Shown here piece by piece: positions 22,946 to 34,272 of a stretch of 64,000 nt of DNA. A program made the translations under genes and the position numbers. Source of the stretch: Trichobilharzia regenti (lineage: Eukaryota; Platyhelminthes; Trematoda; Strigeidida; Schistosomatidae); assembly GCA_944472135.2 (NCBI GenBank), contig OX235262.1, forward strand, positions 72,602,887-72,666,886. Reading direction: 5' to 3'. A model generated the notes under the pieces. The model did no database searches and was not told the DNA's origin. It saw only the letters and a list, made by a program, of their open reading frames with translations. The stretch's first letter is position 1. Each line of letters starts with the position of its first letter.

Positions 22946-22954
22946 AATTATGTC

Positions 22955-23245
22955 TATAGGATAAAGTGTTCAGAATGTGAAGCTTGCTATTTAGAGGGGA
23001 GCAGTACACGGAAATGAAGTAGAATCAAAAAGCCTAGAGAAAGATCGGCTATAACAATACATGTGACAGACAGCGGACATAAGATTGACTTCGACAATGT
23101 CAAAATTCTCGGGAGAGGATTTCATTCATATAAAGAAAGGTTGAGCTCTGAAGCCTTGTACACTTTTACCACATCGAATGCAGTAAGTAGGAAAGAAGGG
23201 ATAGACTTCTCACCTATGTGGCAAACTATAATGAAGTGAAACAGA
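22955..23245 (+). mobile_element. P4 Penelope-like GIY-YIG endonuclease fragment
   Basis: VYRIKCSECEACYLEGSSTR, a break, then HVTDSGHKIDFDNVKILGRG, LSSEALYTFTTSNAVSR and EGIDFSPMWQTIMK before a stop. The His-x-x-Asp..DFDNVKIL.R layout matches GIY-YIG ends of PLEs. Confidence 0.65.
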
Positions 23246-23249
23246 TGAA

Positions 23250-25840
23250 AAGACAACAAAAGCCTCTATGAACCTCCATGACCTTTAACAAATGTTTATC
23301 ACATGTGAATTGATGTCTTTTCCATATGACAAATAACATACACTCATACAGAAATAATGATGGATACAATAACAATTTGACATTAGTTATTACAAATATA
23401 CGATGACTGCTTACATATTTTTATCGGTAAAAATGTCTATCGACGAGTGACCTTCAACTAAACTTCAATTTATGTAAAAAATTTTGACTATATTTCGATG
23501 ATTAATAAAAATCCGAATAATTCTACTGAAGAAGCTGTGGCTTACACACCGAATCCTTCCAAAACAGATCTTGTTTCCACTATTTATTTAAGTAATTTAT
23601 AATAATTCAATGATTTATTATTTTGAATAATTTATAATGATTCAGTTTGACTAGGCGCTCAAATTATTCCTGAAGGTCGTAGCACCTACGGTCTGGAAAC
23701 TTATAAGCATATATTACTTTCTAAAATATCAGTAGCTTGGAAAAATTGTTTAAATAGTTGACTGGCATAGTTAGCTTGATTCGATTCTGAAGCAGTGTTT
23801 AAACACAACTGTTTAACTTATTTATGCTCAAATTTTATTTTGCTAATCTCCATCAAAGATTCTTTTTTATTCTAGGGAGTAACGGAAATTTAATATTTTG
23901 TGCGTGAAAATTAGTAATTAGTTTTATTAAAACTTTTCGCTTTTAATTTTTTTAATATTTCTTTATGCAAAAATGACTACCGTTTCCGAATTATCTTAAA
24001 AGTATGGTAATTTGGTTTTCGACCCTAAAAACTGTTATAATTTTTTGACTGTTTAAGTCAATTTGAAATAATGAACGAAAATGAATTTATTAATCTCTGA
24101 AAATATTATTAATCTTACTTTTTTCGGTAATACTAAATATTTTCAAGTGATGGCTTACAGAAATTCAGTTGAATTCAGATTTGATCACCAGCTGATGTAG
24201 GCTTATATTAATTTGGATCTGTACATAGATACATCGTATTGCAGAACTCTTTTTTACTCAATTTTTCATAGCACATGACTTCATCCCAGTGAAGCATAAT
24301 TTCCCAATAAAATTAAAAGAATTTATGTCGTAATAACCGATAGATAATTCAATTAACTTTTAGTGAAGAATCATGTTGGCTGTTTCTTTTTTCCAATTCT
24401 GTGAATCCCAAGTGGAACATACGGCTTCAAACTTCAAGCTCCAAAGTTGGTGTTTTTTTAACCGGATGGAGTTGCAAGTCTCACGCCAACCTTCCGTCTT
24501 TTTTGGGATGACTTGCGGCTAAGTGAGGTTTATAAGTGTATCGACCAGAAGGAAAACATACTGAACATTCTACCACCATAAATCATTGACGTGCATGTCT
24601 GTTATTTAGAACATACAGTCAAATACGGTGAATCGTTTCTAAAATAATTGAGACGATATTTATTGATACACCAAGATTCTTATTAGAAAACAAATCGACG
24701 AGACAAAAGTTTCACATTCTTAATACATATATAGTTCACAGAAAAGGAGATGAAACTCTGTTTTAATTCATGAATAATCCCCATCTAGGCATTAATGAAA
24801 ACAAAACACGTAGTTCAGCGAAAAGTCTCTTTTCGGCGGCGAATTCATTTTCTTAGCTTCATAATCACAATTTTATATATGAGTTATTTTGTATGCATGT
24901 GTGCATTAAGTTTGTCAAACAAACTACAATTGGTTATGGTTTTTTTAACTAAACAGGTGAAAATTAGTAAGTTTTGGGTAGAGTTGTGTCATACAAACAC
25001 TGTCAAGAAAATTGGGTGTTAATGAAACTAGAGTAGTGAGAAAGGTGATGAATTGTCACAAACAGTTGTTAAAAAAGAGTTACGTAGTAATGTGGATAGT
25101 TTGATGATTGAGTTGTAGTCAGGATAAACATAGGAACAAAAAAGAGAACACAAAATTACCTAATACTTCTAAAAGAATACAAGAATTATAAGCAATTAAA
25201 GAAACAGGCAAACAAACAAAATTAAGTCATCAAAAATCAAGAAAGTTGTTACCATGATAGTAGAATTGGTTGAGTAATTAATTCTCTTTTGCATTCACAG
25301 CTCCGGTTTTTTTCTCTGTGAATGGCCAGAGCTTCAGTGATACAAAGAAGATGGAATCATATTGCCTTTGGTAGGTTATTCTTGACTCTGTAGATTACTT
25401 TGAAGTAGGAGGCATTCGTTGAGATGGAATGATCAGTGTTAACCAGGTGTTCAATTATCGCACTACTTATAGTACTATTCTGTTCATTGAATTAACTTTA
25501 TAAAGATACTCCCTCATCCTTGTATACTGTTTTAGCAAAAAAAATAACCTATCTTTTACTAAACAATTTATCATTTAAGAATATCAAACTTTTCATGAGA
25601 AAATAATCTATAAAAAGTAATACTTCATCACTATAATTAAACTATTTACATTAGTGTAACAAAAGTATGAAACACAGGATTTAAAAGAAGTTAGGCTTTA
25701 TGATGGAAAGTTTAAAAATTGTGGGAAAAAAGTTTAATTTCAGTATCACCTGTTTTATAAATTTGATTGCTTAGATCATTAGGCCTAAAATATGTCAGGA
25801 AAAAAAGTCTATACAACATCAAACGATCTCAGTTTTCAAG
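23250..25840. other. Unassigned A+T-rich stretch with one SINE-2 fragment
   Basis: Apart from 24410-24556 nothing is recognised. An open frame at 24795-25022 has two hydrophobic runs but no known motif. Confidence 0.4.
24410..24556 (-). mobile_element. SINE-2 fragment
   Basis: The minus strand ends with CGTATGTTCCACTTGGGA, the tail shared with L1. The body resembles the copy at 55.2 kb. The tRNA head is truncated. Confidence 0.55.
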
Positions 25841-25842
25841 TA

Positions 25843-26155
25843 TTGGTTTGTAGGAATTTTGATTGATTGATTACAAGATATCATCATGAACTGACATCGC
25901 TTAGAGGACCATTGGAAAACCACCTGGGAGTAATGGACAATTGTTTCGTCCTAGCTCTTTGGGACTCTTCATCAGCATGCACCCTCACTGCAGGGGTTCG
26001 AACCCTTCTGGTTACAAGGCGACCTAGATCGTAGATCATTTTTAGTCATTGGGAGCCGATCCAATGGCTAGTCTATGAATTTCAACTTCTGTCGATTCAC
26101 GACCGCTAGCCGATGCTTTCGGTGAGGATTTGTCCTCACTACCGATCTGCTGTTT
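25843..26155 (-). mobile_element. HH-1 element
   Basis: Minus-strand copy: Thr-like head with GGGTTCGAACCCC-type B box near 25995, hammerhead fold, TCTAAGCGATGTCAGTTCATGATG tail, and the upstream arm reaching 26155. Confidence 0.7.
25928..25980 (-). ncRNA. Hammerhead-like fold of HH-1
   Basis: Core AUGAAGA in the register set by stem I, preceded by CUG so that CUGAUGA also reads directly; stem II GUCC/GGAC with a longer loop; GAA; stem III ACAA/UUGU; triplet GUC. Stem I is weakened by mismatches. Confidence 0.5.
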
Positions 26156-26244
26156 TATCTCCATTTTTTTTAAAGAAAAGGAGGTGAAACATTTACAGCT
26201 GAAAATGTATTATCACATTCCCTAGTGCACTTTTGAATGCACTC

Positions 26245-26262
26245 AAACATATATATATATGT
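26245..26262. repeat. (AT)n microsatellite
   Basis: Simple TA alternation within unassigned sequence (26160-26570). Confidence 0.8.
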
Positions 26263-26575
26263 ATTGTAAGTTAGTTGGCCACTATGAAAACAATTGCACA
26301 TAGATTTTGTAATAATAACCAATAAAATTTTGTTATCACCTCGTTCATTGAATAGAAAGAAGAAAAAAAAATACTTCGTCACCAAGAGCAACAATGTTTT
26401 CAAAGTTGACGTTGTTAGGTTACATAACCTAAGACACAATTTGATCGAATGAAAAACGAGATAAGCTGTGATATTAATTATCTGACATATATATATTTCT
26501 TAAAGATTTCTAAAACATTCATTAGTTGATCACTTATCAATCAACTTGTTACATCGATTGTATTCAAAAATTCGA

Positions 26576-26620
26576 ATGAGTGATATAACATTATCAGAAC
26601 CATCAAAACGTCGTGGTGAA
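26576..26620 (+). CDS. CROCC: Candidate alternative first exon of CROCC
   Basis: ATG opens MSDITLSEPSKRRGE and reaches a strong GTAAGT donor in phase 0, compatible with the 34078 exon (giving ...SKRRGE-DFGESCEEDS). No acceptor precedes it in a usable phase, so it would be a 5' exon of a transcript separate from, or alternative to, the one using 16922-17584. Short, so chance is possible. Confidence 0.4.
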
Positions 26621-26890
26621 GTAAGTCAATTTCTATTTGATCATGTAAATGATGAATATTGGTCGATAAATGGTGCATTATAGCGCTTAAAGTTATGAAG
26701 GTCAGAAAAGTGTTAAATATTTGTTTTATCTTAAAGAAGACAATTTCATACTATAGAGTGCTGAAACTAAACTTATTTCTTGATCTGATGCCCTTGAACC
26801 TTTTATGACGAAAATATTTTGCAAAGCAGTAAAGTGAAATAGTCGATACCTTATCTATGAACTAAATTTTGAGAAAATGCCTTTCCAGGC
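26621..26890. other. Unassigned stretch
   Basis: A+T-rich, no feature recognised. Confidence 0.4.
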
Positions 26891-26894
26891 TTTG

Positions 26895-27075
26895 AGCTTT
26901 GAAATTTTAGAGGCCGTAGTGGGTTTTTTCGGAACTTAAGGTTTCTAGCCTCACACTCAACCTTCCACTTTTTCTGGACTGACCACCGACTAACAAACTA
27001 GACGAGGATTAGGAATGTGCCGGCTGGGTTACCGAACTCAGACTACCAGCATGGTTGACAAACCACTGACACAGT
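26895..27075 (-). mobile_element. SINE-2, decayed
   Basis: Minus strand: head remnant near 27065 (GTGGTTTGTCAACCATGCTGG...), body with GAAGGTTGAGTGTGAGGC, and tail toward 26895. Aligns with 29295-29525. Confidence 0.55.
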
Positions 27076-27455
27076 GAAATAATACCACGAGTCTATAATT
27101 TCTTGTTCAGGAATCTGAAGTCAGAATTTAGTGCAGAACAGTTTCGGTTTCTATAAGTGGTAAATTCAAAGGGTGGAAGTGTAGAGTGCATATTTGTACA
27201 AATTAGTAAGTTATGGCCAACTATTTACAACATCCTAAGTTGCATGCGCGTTCATCAAAAGAAATGCTTGTTATAAAAAGATTATTAGGCAGAACAAGGA
27301 ATTGAATGAAAGCAGATATTCTCTGTACAACGCTTCAGACTCATTTTGGACTAAGATGGCACCTCACACCGTTTTATGTCACTCATATCACACTACTCCT
27401 CTGCTGATATGAAGACTTTTCACTGATTGAACACGGATGACTGGATCACTCACAT

Positions 27456-27645
27456 GTGCGTCGGTGGCACAGTGGTTATGACACTCGCCGATCATGCACA
27501 TGGTCTGGGGTTCGATCCCCTGCCGATGCACACCTGATATCTATGGTTGGCCTGCAAAATTTGGACTACCGATATTACATGCTGAAAATTGCATACCTGT
27601 ACCGAAAATACGGTGTGGAATAAAGCTGTAATCAAAAATAAAATA
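27456..27645 (+). mobile_element. SINE-1
   Basis: tRNA-like head with GTGCGTC start, A box TGGCACAGTGG and B box GGTTCGATCCC; ends ACGGTGTGGAATAAAGCTGTAATC. About 93% like the 8412 copy by eye. Confidence 0.85.
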
Positions 27646-27649
27646 AATA

Positions 27650-29095
27650 CATTTATCTTGTAGTATGTAATCCATTATATATTACTAAAAAGCAACGACC
27701 ATGACATAGATAGAAAAAGGTATTTGCAAAGCATCCGTGCACATTGAATATGTTTGACAAAAACTTTATTAAAGACATGTCAGAGAGATAACATCAAATG
27801 TCTGTATAGACAAGGTTGATAACTGAGAAAGATTAACAGTTCTTCACTGCTACTTGTATTCAGATAATTCTTACGACACAACTTTCTATTTTATCATTAA
27901 AACTAACATAAACATGTTAATTTAAGCTATTCCATAAAACGTTTCAGCTCAGATCAATAAAAATTACACTTAAATCAAAAAATATAAGCTAAAAAAGATA
28001 ATGAGATAAGTAGATTCATAAAATTTTTAGTTGTCGTGATGATGATTCGCTCAAATTTTCAGGTAGTACGTACTGACAGTCTCTTTATCTGAGAGATAAT
28101 TGCTATTCATATTTTACCCCATTAGGCGGTATATGTGATTTCTGGCGATTGTCAACAATCTATAGAGTCACGTACAAGTTTAAAAATCATAAACTTATCT
28201 GGATAGAATAAGAAATAATAGCTCCCATTTTTAGATTCCAAATGATTTCGCACATCTAAAAATCAAATAGATAGCTGAAATTTATCTATACTTCTAAATA
28301 ATTAAATAGGTGATTTTGTGTTATTGAAGGTGGAATGACATTCATTCATGTTTTACCTTTATTAGGGGCTAATACGTCGAGAGAATTGGCAAAATAGGTT
28401 AGTCAGAATACATCTAGTACATCCGATAGAATTTATATCATACAAAGGAGAGTATAACGACTTCAGAGGTCTATTAATGAACAGAACTCCCTAAAGCGTC
28501 ATTAAATTCACTTTTCTCTTATATTGATTCACATCTCGGTAGTCAGAGTCTACCGGTCTAAACATCCAACATGGATTTTTTCACTACTATTTCAGATAAG
28601 TTTTATTCAAAAGGAAAATATTTGGAGGCTGATTAAGTATTATATGCAGGGAAACTAAAGAATTTATTAAGCATTACAGTGTACAACAACAATTTCATTG
28701 AAAGAAGTGAACATTTATGACAATATTGTCGAAGACTATGTATGACATTTAACCCCTTTTTAATGAAAAGCTATCCTAAAAACCTAGTTTCTTTTAGTTC
28801 CTTATAAGTTTTTATATTCACCTTATCATGCGGTCATGGGTTTGATTAATTAATTCCATTTGGAGATAAAATAAAAGTACTTCTATTCAAAAATAATTCA
28901 GTATGTTGGTGAAAGGCACTAAGTTTATAAAAAGACGAGTTTTTGGATTCATTGGAATAAATGTGTCCAACTTCTGTTTCAGTTACTCCTCTTGCATGTT
29001 TGGACAGCGTAGAGAAGTGTCTTATGCCGCTGCATCATTGGAACTCTAGATATAATCTCATGTTTTATACAAGGAGGAATATAATAGTACTTACA
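27650..29095. other. Unassigned A+T-rich stretch
   Basis: No gene, RNA or named repeat recognised. Confidence 0.4.
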
Positions 29096-29099
29096 ATTA

Positions 29100-29245
29100 G
29101 TAGTGTTCTCTGAGCTGGTTGGTTTAGTTGCGGAGCTTTCATCGTTCTTCTGGACAATATTTTCAGCGCACTTTTTAGCATAAGGTAAACTAATTTAAAT
29201 TTTCCATGAGTGGTAGAATTGCTTTTCCTGGTAACCCTCTGAGCT
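29100..29245 (-). mobile_element. P3 Penelope-like 3' untranslated fragment
   Basis: Minus strand carries GCGCTGAAAATATTGTCCAG, then GATGAAAGCTCCGC and CCAACCAGCTCAGAGAACAC, as at 13700-13770 and 53718-53830. A minimal hammerhead-like layout (GCG-CUGAAAA...GAAAGCUC-CGC) is visible. Confidence 0.55.
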
Positions 29246-29294
29246 ACAAATCTTTTCTATTATAATAGTACTTAGTTTGAATTTGTCAAAACAG

Positions 29295-29525
29295 GCATCA
29301 GTGGCTTAGCGATAGAATGCTCGCCGACCATGCAGGTGTTTCAGGGTTCGATCCCCGGCCGAAGTACTCCTTTACCTCGCTAAGGCAGTAATAAAACTGA
29401 TAAAGAGGGAGGGTTGGGTATGAGGCTAGCAATCCCATCCTGTAAAAATAAACACCACTACCGAAACTTCAAAGCTGTAGTTTGAAGCCCCGTGTCCCAC
29501 TAGAAACTTAAAAGAATTAAATTTT
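29295..29525 (+). mobile_element. SINE-2 (tRNA-derived, L1-like tail), best copy
   Basis: Head with A box AGTGGCTTAGCGATAG and B box GGGTTCGATCCCC, a body with GGGTTGGGTATGAGGCTAGC, and the tail GTAGTTTGAAGCCCCGTGTC...CTAGAAACTTAAAAG. The tail matches the L1 LINE end at 22.9 and 33.8 kb. Confidence 0.75.
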
Positions 29526-29529
29526 CTAA

Positions 29530-31060
29530 AAATGATTGTCCAAACTGCTTGATAAGTATGAGATCAGGACTGAGCATGTGTTACATATTGAAGAGAACAG
29601 TATCAACAGGCCATTCCAATATCAAGTTGAATTATACCCATTAAGATTTGAAAACTCTAATATTTCCGTACATATCCATCACAGCTGCGGTAAGCTGACT
29701 ATGATTACCCGAAAAAACTTTAGTAAAAGATGATTTTAGGATAGTTAGATTTTGCACGCATTTTTACAAAATGCTTAGTGTGTAACAGTAAATTTATTAT
29801 CTGAATAAAAAACTAAACTGTCGATTAGAAGAGTTTTTGATAACACTTTACATAATCTAATATAAAAAAGCAGACGATAAGTGGCCTGGAAATAATGCCA
29901 CAAAATAAATAGATACTACGGTTTAAAACTCATTTTTATGATGAATTTAGTGGTTACTACCAATGTTATTAAATCGGAAATTGATAACAACAAGGCCAGA
30001 AAGGTTACAGCAACATGATGTATTGATGCCAACCTTAAGAAATAGTTAATAATTATACGATGAAATCAAGGTCTATAATTTTTTTGGAATTAACATTCAG
30101 AGGATCCTAGATGAATGCCCTCGGTCAGATTTGAATGACTTCACACTATGGACTACAAACGTGGTACTTGCAGATAATCACTCAAAACTTTTAAATGAAA
30201 CAGTGACAAATCCAAAAAAGCCAAACATATTTAACTATACTTCATCATCCACTCATGGGTATCATCAGTATAAAGTTTCAACTTTGTTCTCGATTTTCCT
30301 TTATCGAAAATATACTCAAAGCATTAGAATTAAAGTTATGCATATTGTTATTAAAGAAAATACAAATTAGGTTCGTTATCATGGAAAAGTTGTAGTAGAC
30401 CTAGGTATTGTATTATCTGAGGAATTAATGTGTGCTGTGAATTCAAAAGCCATATTTAGGTAACAGCGCCGTTTAGAATTATATAACCGTTATGAACTTA
30501 TTGTGACAACAAAGAAGAGAATTCTTCGAAAGGACTATTTAAAGTTATTACGTCACGAGTCTCGTAGAATTAGCCTAACAAGGTGGAGGTATTGATGGAT
30601 TACTAGTTTAATAAATACACAAAGCATAATCGTATTACTGAATAACGTATAAAGAAATTGGATAGGAGTTGTGTAATGACGTAATAATTTTATCTAAATG
30701 TGCATAAACACAAATAAGTTCCTGCTTCTTCATTTTTCTCTCTGATATCTGTGGTTAATGATGCTGATGTGAAACAGGTTAGACTGATAAACAATGTTCA
30801 TCTTGTAAAATAAGTCAAAGAGAATAAATGAATACTTCGTCGTTATAATGCATCAGTATGAAAATACACACACACACACCTGGAACCACTCATGAAATCA
30901 CCCTAAAGGATATTTGAAAACGCCATTACTCCTATTCTCTAAAATAAATAAACTTTATACAAAAAATACAAAATTTACATGAAATAAAAGGTTATTTGAT
31001 GCGTAGGGTAATGTAAGCACAATAATTAAGAAATATCACCCACTAAATGGTGATTCCATA
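29530..31060. other. Unassigned A+T-rich stretch
   Basis: Open frames at 29536-29733 and 30131-30370 lack motifs and flanking splice context. A (CA)n run lies near 30867-30880. Confidence 0.4.
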
Positions 31061-31064
31061 CGTT

Positions 31065-31110
31065 GATGGCACAGTGGTAGAATGCTCGCCAATCATGCAT
31101 GTGGTGCTAT
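31065..31110 (+). mobile_element. tRNA-like SINE head fragment
   Basis: TGATGGCACAGTGGTAGAATGC with CTCGCCAATCATGCATGTGG matches the head of SINE-1/SINE-2 up to the anticodon arm only. Confidence 0.5.
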
Positions 31111-31248
31111 CACATCATAAAGTCTTATTTATATTTTTGATAAACTTTGGTTTGTTTTTCGTAATCTTTCATTTATTTACTAAATTTGAAAACTTACCCT
31201 ATACATAAACTGTGTTCATGTATATAGTCGTATAGGATAAGTAATTTG

Positions 31249-31251
<3 letters not shown>

Positions 31252-31280
<29 letters not shown>
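31252..31280. repeat. (TA)n microsatellite
   Basis: About 14 TA units in otherwise unassigned A+T-rich sequence (31110-32200). Confidence 0.9.
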
Positions 31281-31283
<3 letters not shown>

Positions 31284-31284
31284 G

Positions 31285-32200
31285 GACACAGTTTATCTTC
31301 GAATACGATCCTAATGAGATTCATTTTTATGCGGTCGATTTAAAGTACAAAACCTTTATCCCTTTCCTGTTAATTCTTCTACATTTATAATTCACACTTT
31401 AAAGGAATGATATATATATAATATCATGTGTTCATGTATGCATTAAGTGTATTATCTAATTAATCTATGCTAAATAGTAATGATAATAATAATGCCATAA
31501 CATAATTAATGTGTATAGAAATAATAAAGATTAATCAAAGCAGAATTTTCACTTTACCCAACCTATATGTTAAATGATAAATAATAAATTGGACTTGAAA
31601 ACTGGCACTGAGGAAAAAACATTTTTAATGAATTCTATGATAGTTAAATGTTTATGAAAGTTTATCTGTTTTTTTTTCATTATCAAGGGATTAATTTGAT
31701 GACCTTTAGAAATAAAACCCTTTTTATTACGTAATAGTCAAAGACTTCCAAGTATGTACAGTTAAAACAAGCAATAAAGGTTAATAAAGCAGGATGATTT
31801 AATGAATCCATCAAATTTCTGTAGAACTCTTCAGCTGAATACTCTACATACATGGATATATATACTATTGCAGTTACATTGGGAGATATAAGCCTGATAA
31901 GCAAATAGACTACATTGAATTAGTCATGCAGAGAGACATATGCGAATATTTTCCAGGTCATATACAAATAGATAAGGGGAGAGAAAGTATGAGAGATCAA
32001 AATTAAGATAAATTGGATTACGCTTCAATTACATCACTTAGATAAACAATTAGTCATTAGAGAATATATCAAGAATTGCAAACAGAGTAATATTCATAGT
32101 AATAGTTATAATAACAATAATAATAGTGTTAAAGTGAGTTAAGATAATCCTACTGATAGAAGATAGCTTTAAGTGAATCAATAATAATAAGAGGTAGAAT
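31285..32200. other. Unassigned A+T-rich stretch
   Basis: Very A+T-rich with AAT-type runs; no gene recognised. Confidence 0.4.
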
Positions 32201-32204
32201 AATA

Positions 32205-32625
32205 AATAAAACGTATTACCATGGTAGATTCAGAGTGATGGTCATCTCATTTTGTACACACAGACATGGTTTATAAACTCGAATCGCACGAGACTCGACA
32301 GTCGCAATCATCTTTCTGTTTCTTAGTCTGCTAACAATAGTGAGTGGTTTAACAACGTCGATATCATGTCCATAGTCGACAAGATGTTTTGTTAATGAGA
32401 TTTTTGGCACTTTGCATTCAGCTGCTTTCAACCACTTTGGAAAATGCTCCATCATGTGAGTAGACAATCGCCTTCCTGTACGACCTATGTATTTGTTTCC
32501 TCACACAAACACACTCAAGTTGATATACGCAGTCTGAAGTGTTGAGGATTGGCGACTGGTCTTTCCCATTTAAAATACATATATTACCCAATACATATAT
32601 AATCCTTACATTATGGAAGTTCACG
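32205..32625 (-). mobile_element. P2 Penelope-like GIY-YIG endonuclease, 3' end
   Basis: Minus strand: CVYQLECVCV, one frameshift, then KYIGRTGRRLSTHMMEHFPK and WLKAAECKVPKISLTKHLVD. It continues RNRKMIATVESRAIRVYKPC and ends MTITLNLPW with a stop. The YIGRT core with catalytic Arg and the EHFPKWL block are intact. Apart from the shift this is the best-preserved endonuclease domain in the window. Confidence 0.8.
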
Positions 32626-32667
32626 TTAACTATGATCGTAGTTTTTGCTAAGCATAAAGAAAATTTT

Positions 32668-33050
32668 CAAGTATTGGTTTTGTAGGGATTTTGTTTGATT
32701 GCATGGAGGATTTCATCATGAGTTGACATCAGTTAGAGAACCACTGGTAAACCTGGGAGTACTGGACAGCTGTTTCATCCTGTTTTGGGACTCATCATCA
32801 GTACGCACCTACCGGGGTTCGAATTCAGGACCTTCTAGTTACAAGGCGAGCTCGTAGACCATTGAACCACTGGGACCCGATTCAGTGGTCCTCGAATTCT
32901 AACTTCTGCCAATTCACGACATGGCGTGACCATTTTGCAATGTTTTCTTCGATCAGTTACTGCCTCATCTTCCACCTGCTGTATCCTACTGGTCACGGCT
33001 TCTCACTAGAAACCCAGGTTATCTGCCTGAATAGGGCCAGTAGTGAAATG
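32668..33050 (-). mobile_element. HH-1 element with long upstream arm
   Basis: Thr-like head (B box GGGTTCGAA near 32817), hammerhead fold, CTCTAACTGATGTCAACTCATG tail, and the arm AATTGGCAGAAGTTAGAATTC...CCTGGGTTTCTAGTGAGAAG reaching about 33050. Confidence 0.75.
32757..32806 (-). ncRNA. Hammerhead-like fold of HH-1
   Basis: Stem I GUACUG/CAGUAC; core AUGAUGA (only C3 changed); stem II GUCC/GGAU; GAA; stem III ACAG/CUGU; triplet GUC. One core substitution from consensus. Confidence 0.6.
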
Positions 33051-33107
33051 AAATTTATTTTAATGAGCCCAACTTTTGACGATATTAACAACGGTTTTAT
33101 TCCAGAC

Positions 33108-33165
33108 AATGTAATCTTTTTTATTATTGTAGAATTGGAAATTTTCAGCATGTGATTTTACAAAA
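33108..33165 (-). mobile_element. SINE-1/CR1 tail fragment
   Basis: Reverse complement carries CATGCTGAAAATTTCCAATTC. Head absent. Confidence 0.45.
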
Positions 33166-33374
33166 CCCTCCAATGTCTATACATTTTTTTGTGAAACAGA
33201 AATAGTAATTATAGTAGTGCACAGTTGTACTTCACTTCCAATGATAAAAATACTAGTTTGACATTTTGATGAATTAAGAATTAAAAGATTATTTAGAGGT
33301 AAAAGATAGCCATCATTCTATCTTAAGAAATCACTTGGTTGATGAAGCAGTGAATGGCATGAATTTGTTATCAG

Positions 33375-33845
33375 AACGTCAAGTCAGTTCTTCTATACAG
33401 ATCAGAAACTTGGAGGGCGGGTCACAAAGAATATTTCCAACAGCCTGTTGCAGACCTTTATCAACAACTGTCTCCTCTCTATACTGAAGATCAGATGGCC
33501 GGGCCAGAAAGAATCCCCAACAAGAAACTATGGAAACAAACAAAACAAGAACCAATCGTCCAACAAATATGCAGGAGGAGGTGGTGATGGATTGAACACT
33601 TGCTGAGGAGGCCGCTGGGTAACAAATTGTGTCAGGGCCTCGAGTGGGACCCGAAAGGGAAGAGGCGAGTGGGACGTCGGTGTAAGGGTGACATGGAGGA
33701 GATCGTGTGAAGAGGAAATGGAACAGTATGGACTAACATGGATGCAGGTGAAAAGCACAGTAGAAGACAGAAGCAAGCGGAGACGTGTAGTTGAAGCCCT
33801 ATGTTCCACTAGGAACCAAAGGGAACAATAATATAATAATAATAA
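33375..33845 (+). mobile_element. L1 (RTE-like LINE) 3' end
   Basis: Same domain as 22.0-22.9 kb without the CR1 insertion: ..GRVTKNISNSL, INNCLLS, WPGQKESPTRN, then WRRSCEEEMEQYGLTWMQV and VVEALCSTRNQREQ. Tail GTAGTTGAAGCCCTATGTTC...GGGAACAATAATA. Broken frames. Confidence 0.75.
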
Positions 33846-34077
33846 CCCACAGAAATAGCTCATATCATAGAATATGTCTAAGCCAGTCTACAAAACAAGA
33901 TAAGTCTGCTATAAAATCAGAAGGAGAAATAGATCTAACTTGATTTCCATCATAAAACAACTTCACCTGAAGTTAACATAAGTTTAAAAAAGGAGTATTC
34001 ACCAAAATTTAATTATTAATTCTTTTCTAAATATTTTACTAATTTTTTCAAAACATTTTATTTATTATTTCACTAAG

Positions 34078-34272
34078 GATTTCGGTGAATCATGTGAAGA
34101 AGATTCAATCGCTGGCTTAAGTCTACCAAATGTTACGCATAATTTAAATTTGGATAATCGTGATTTAAGACGGAAGCTGGATGAAGAATTATCCACTTAT
34201 AAACAAAGGCTATCCGCATATCAAGAAGGACAACAGCGTCAATCAAATCTTGTTCAACGACTTCAATCTAAG
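34078..34272 (+). CDS. CROCC: CROCC exon (YQEGQQRQ block)
   Basis: 65 codons between a CACTAAG acceptor and a GTTAGA donor. Encodes DFGESCEEDS, LRRKLDEELSTYKQRL and SAYQEGQQRQSNLVQRLQSK, the start of the conserved rootletin domain. Confidence 0.92.

Noticed and set aside
29536..30370. Open frames of 65 and 79 codons
   Set aside because: No motif, no splice signals in matching phase, and length compatible with chance.
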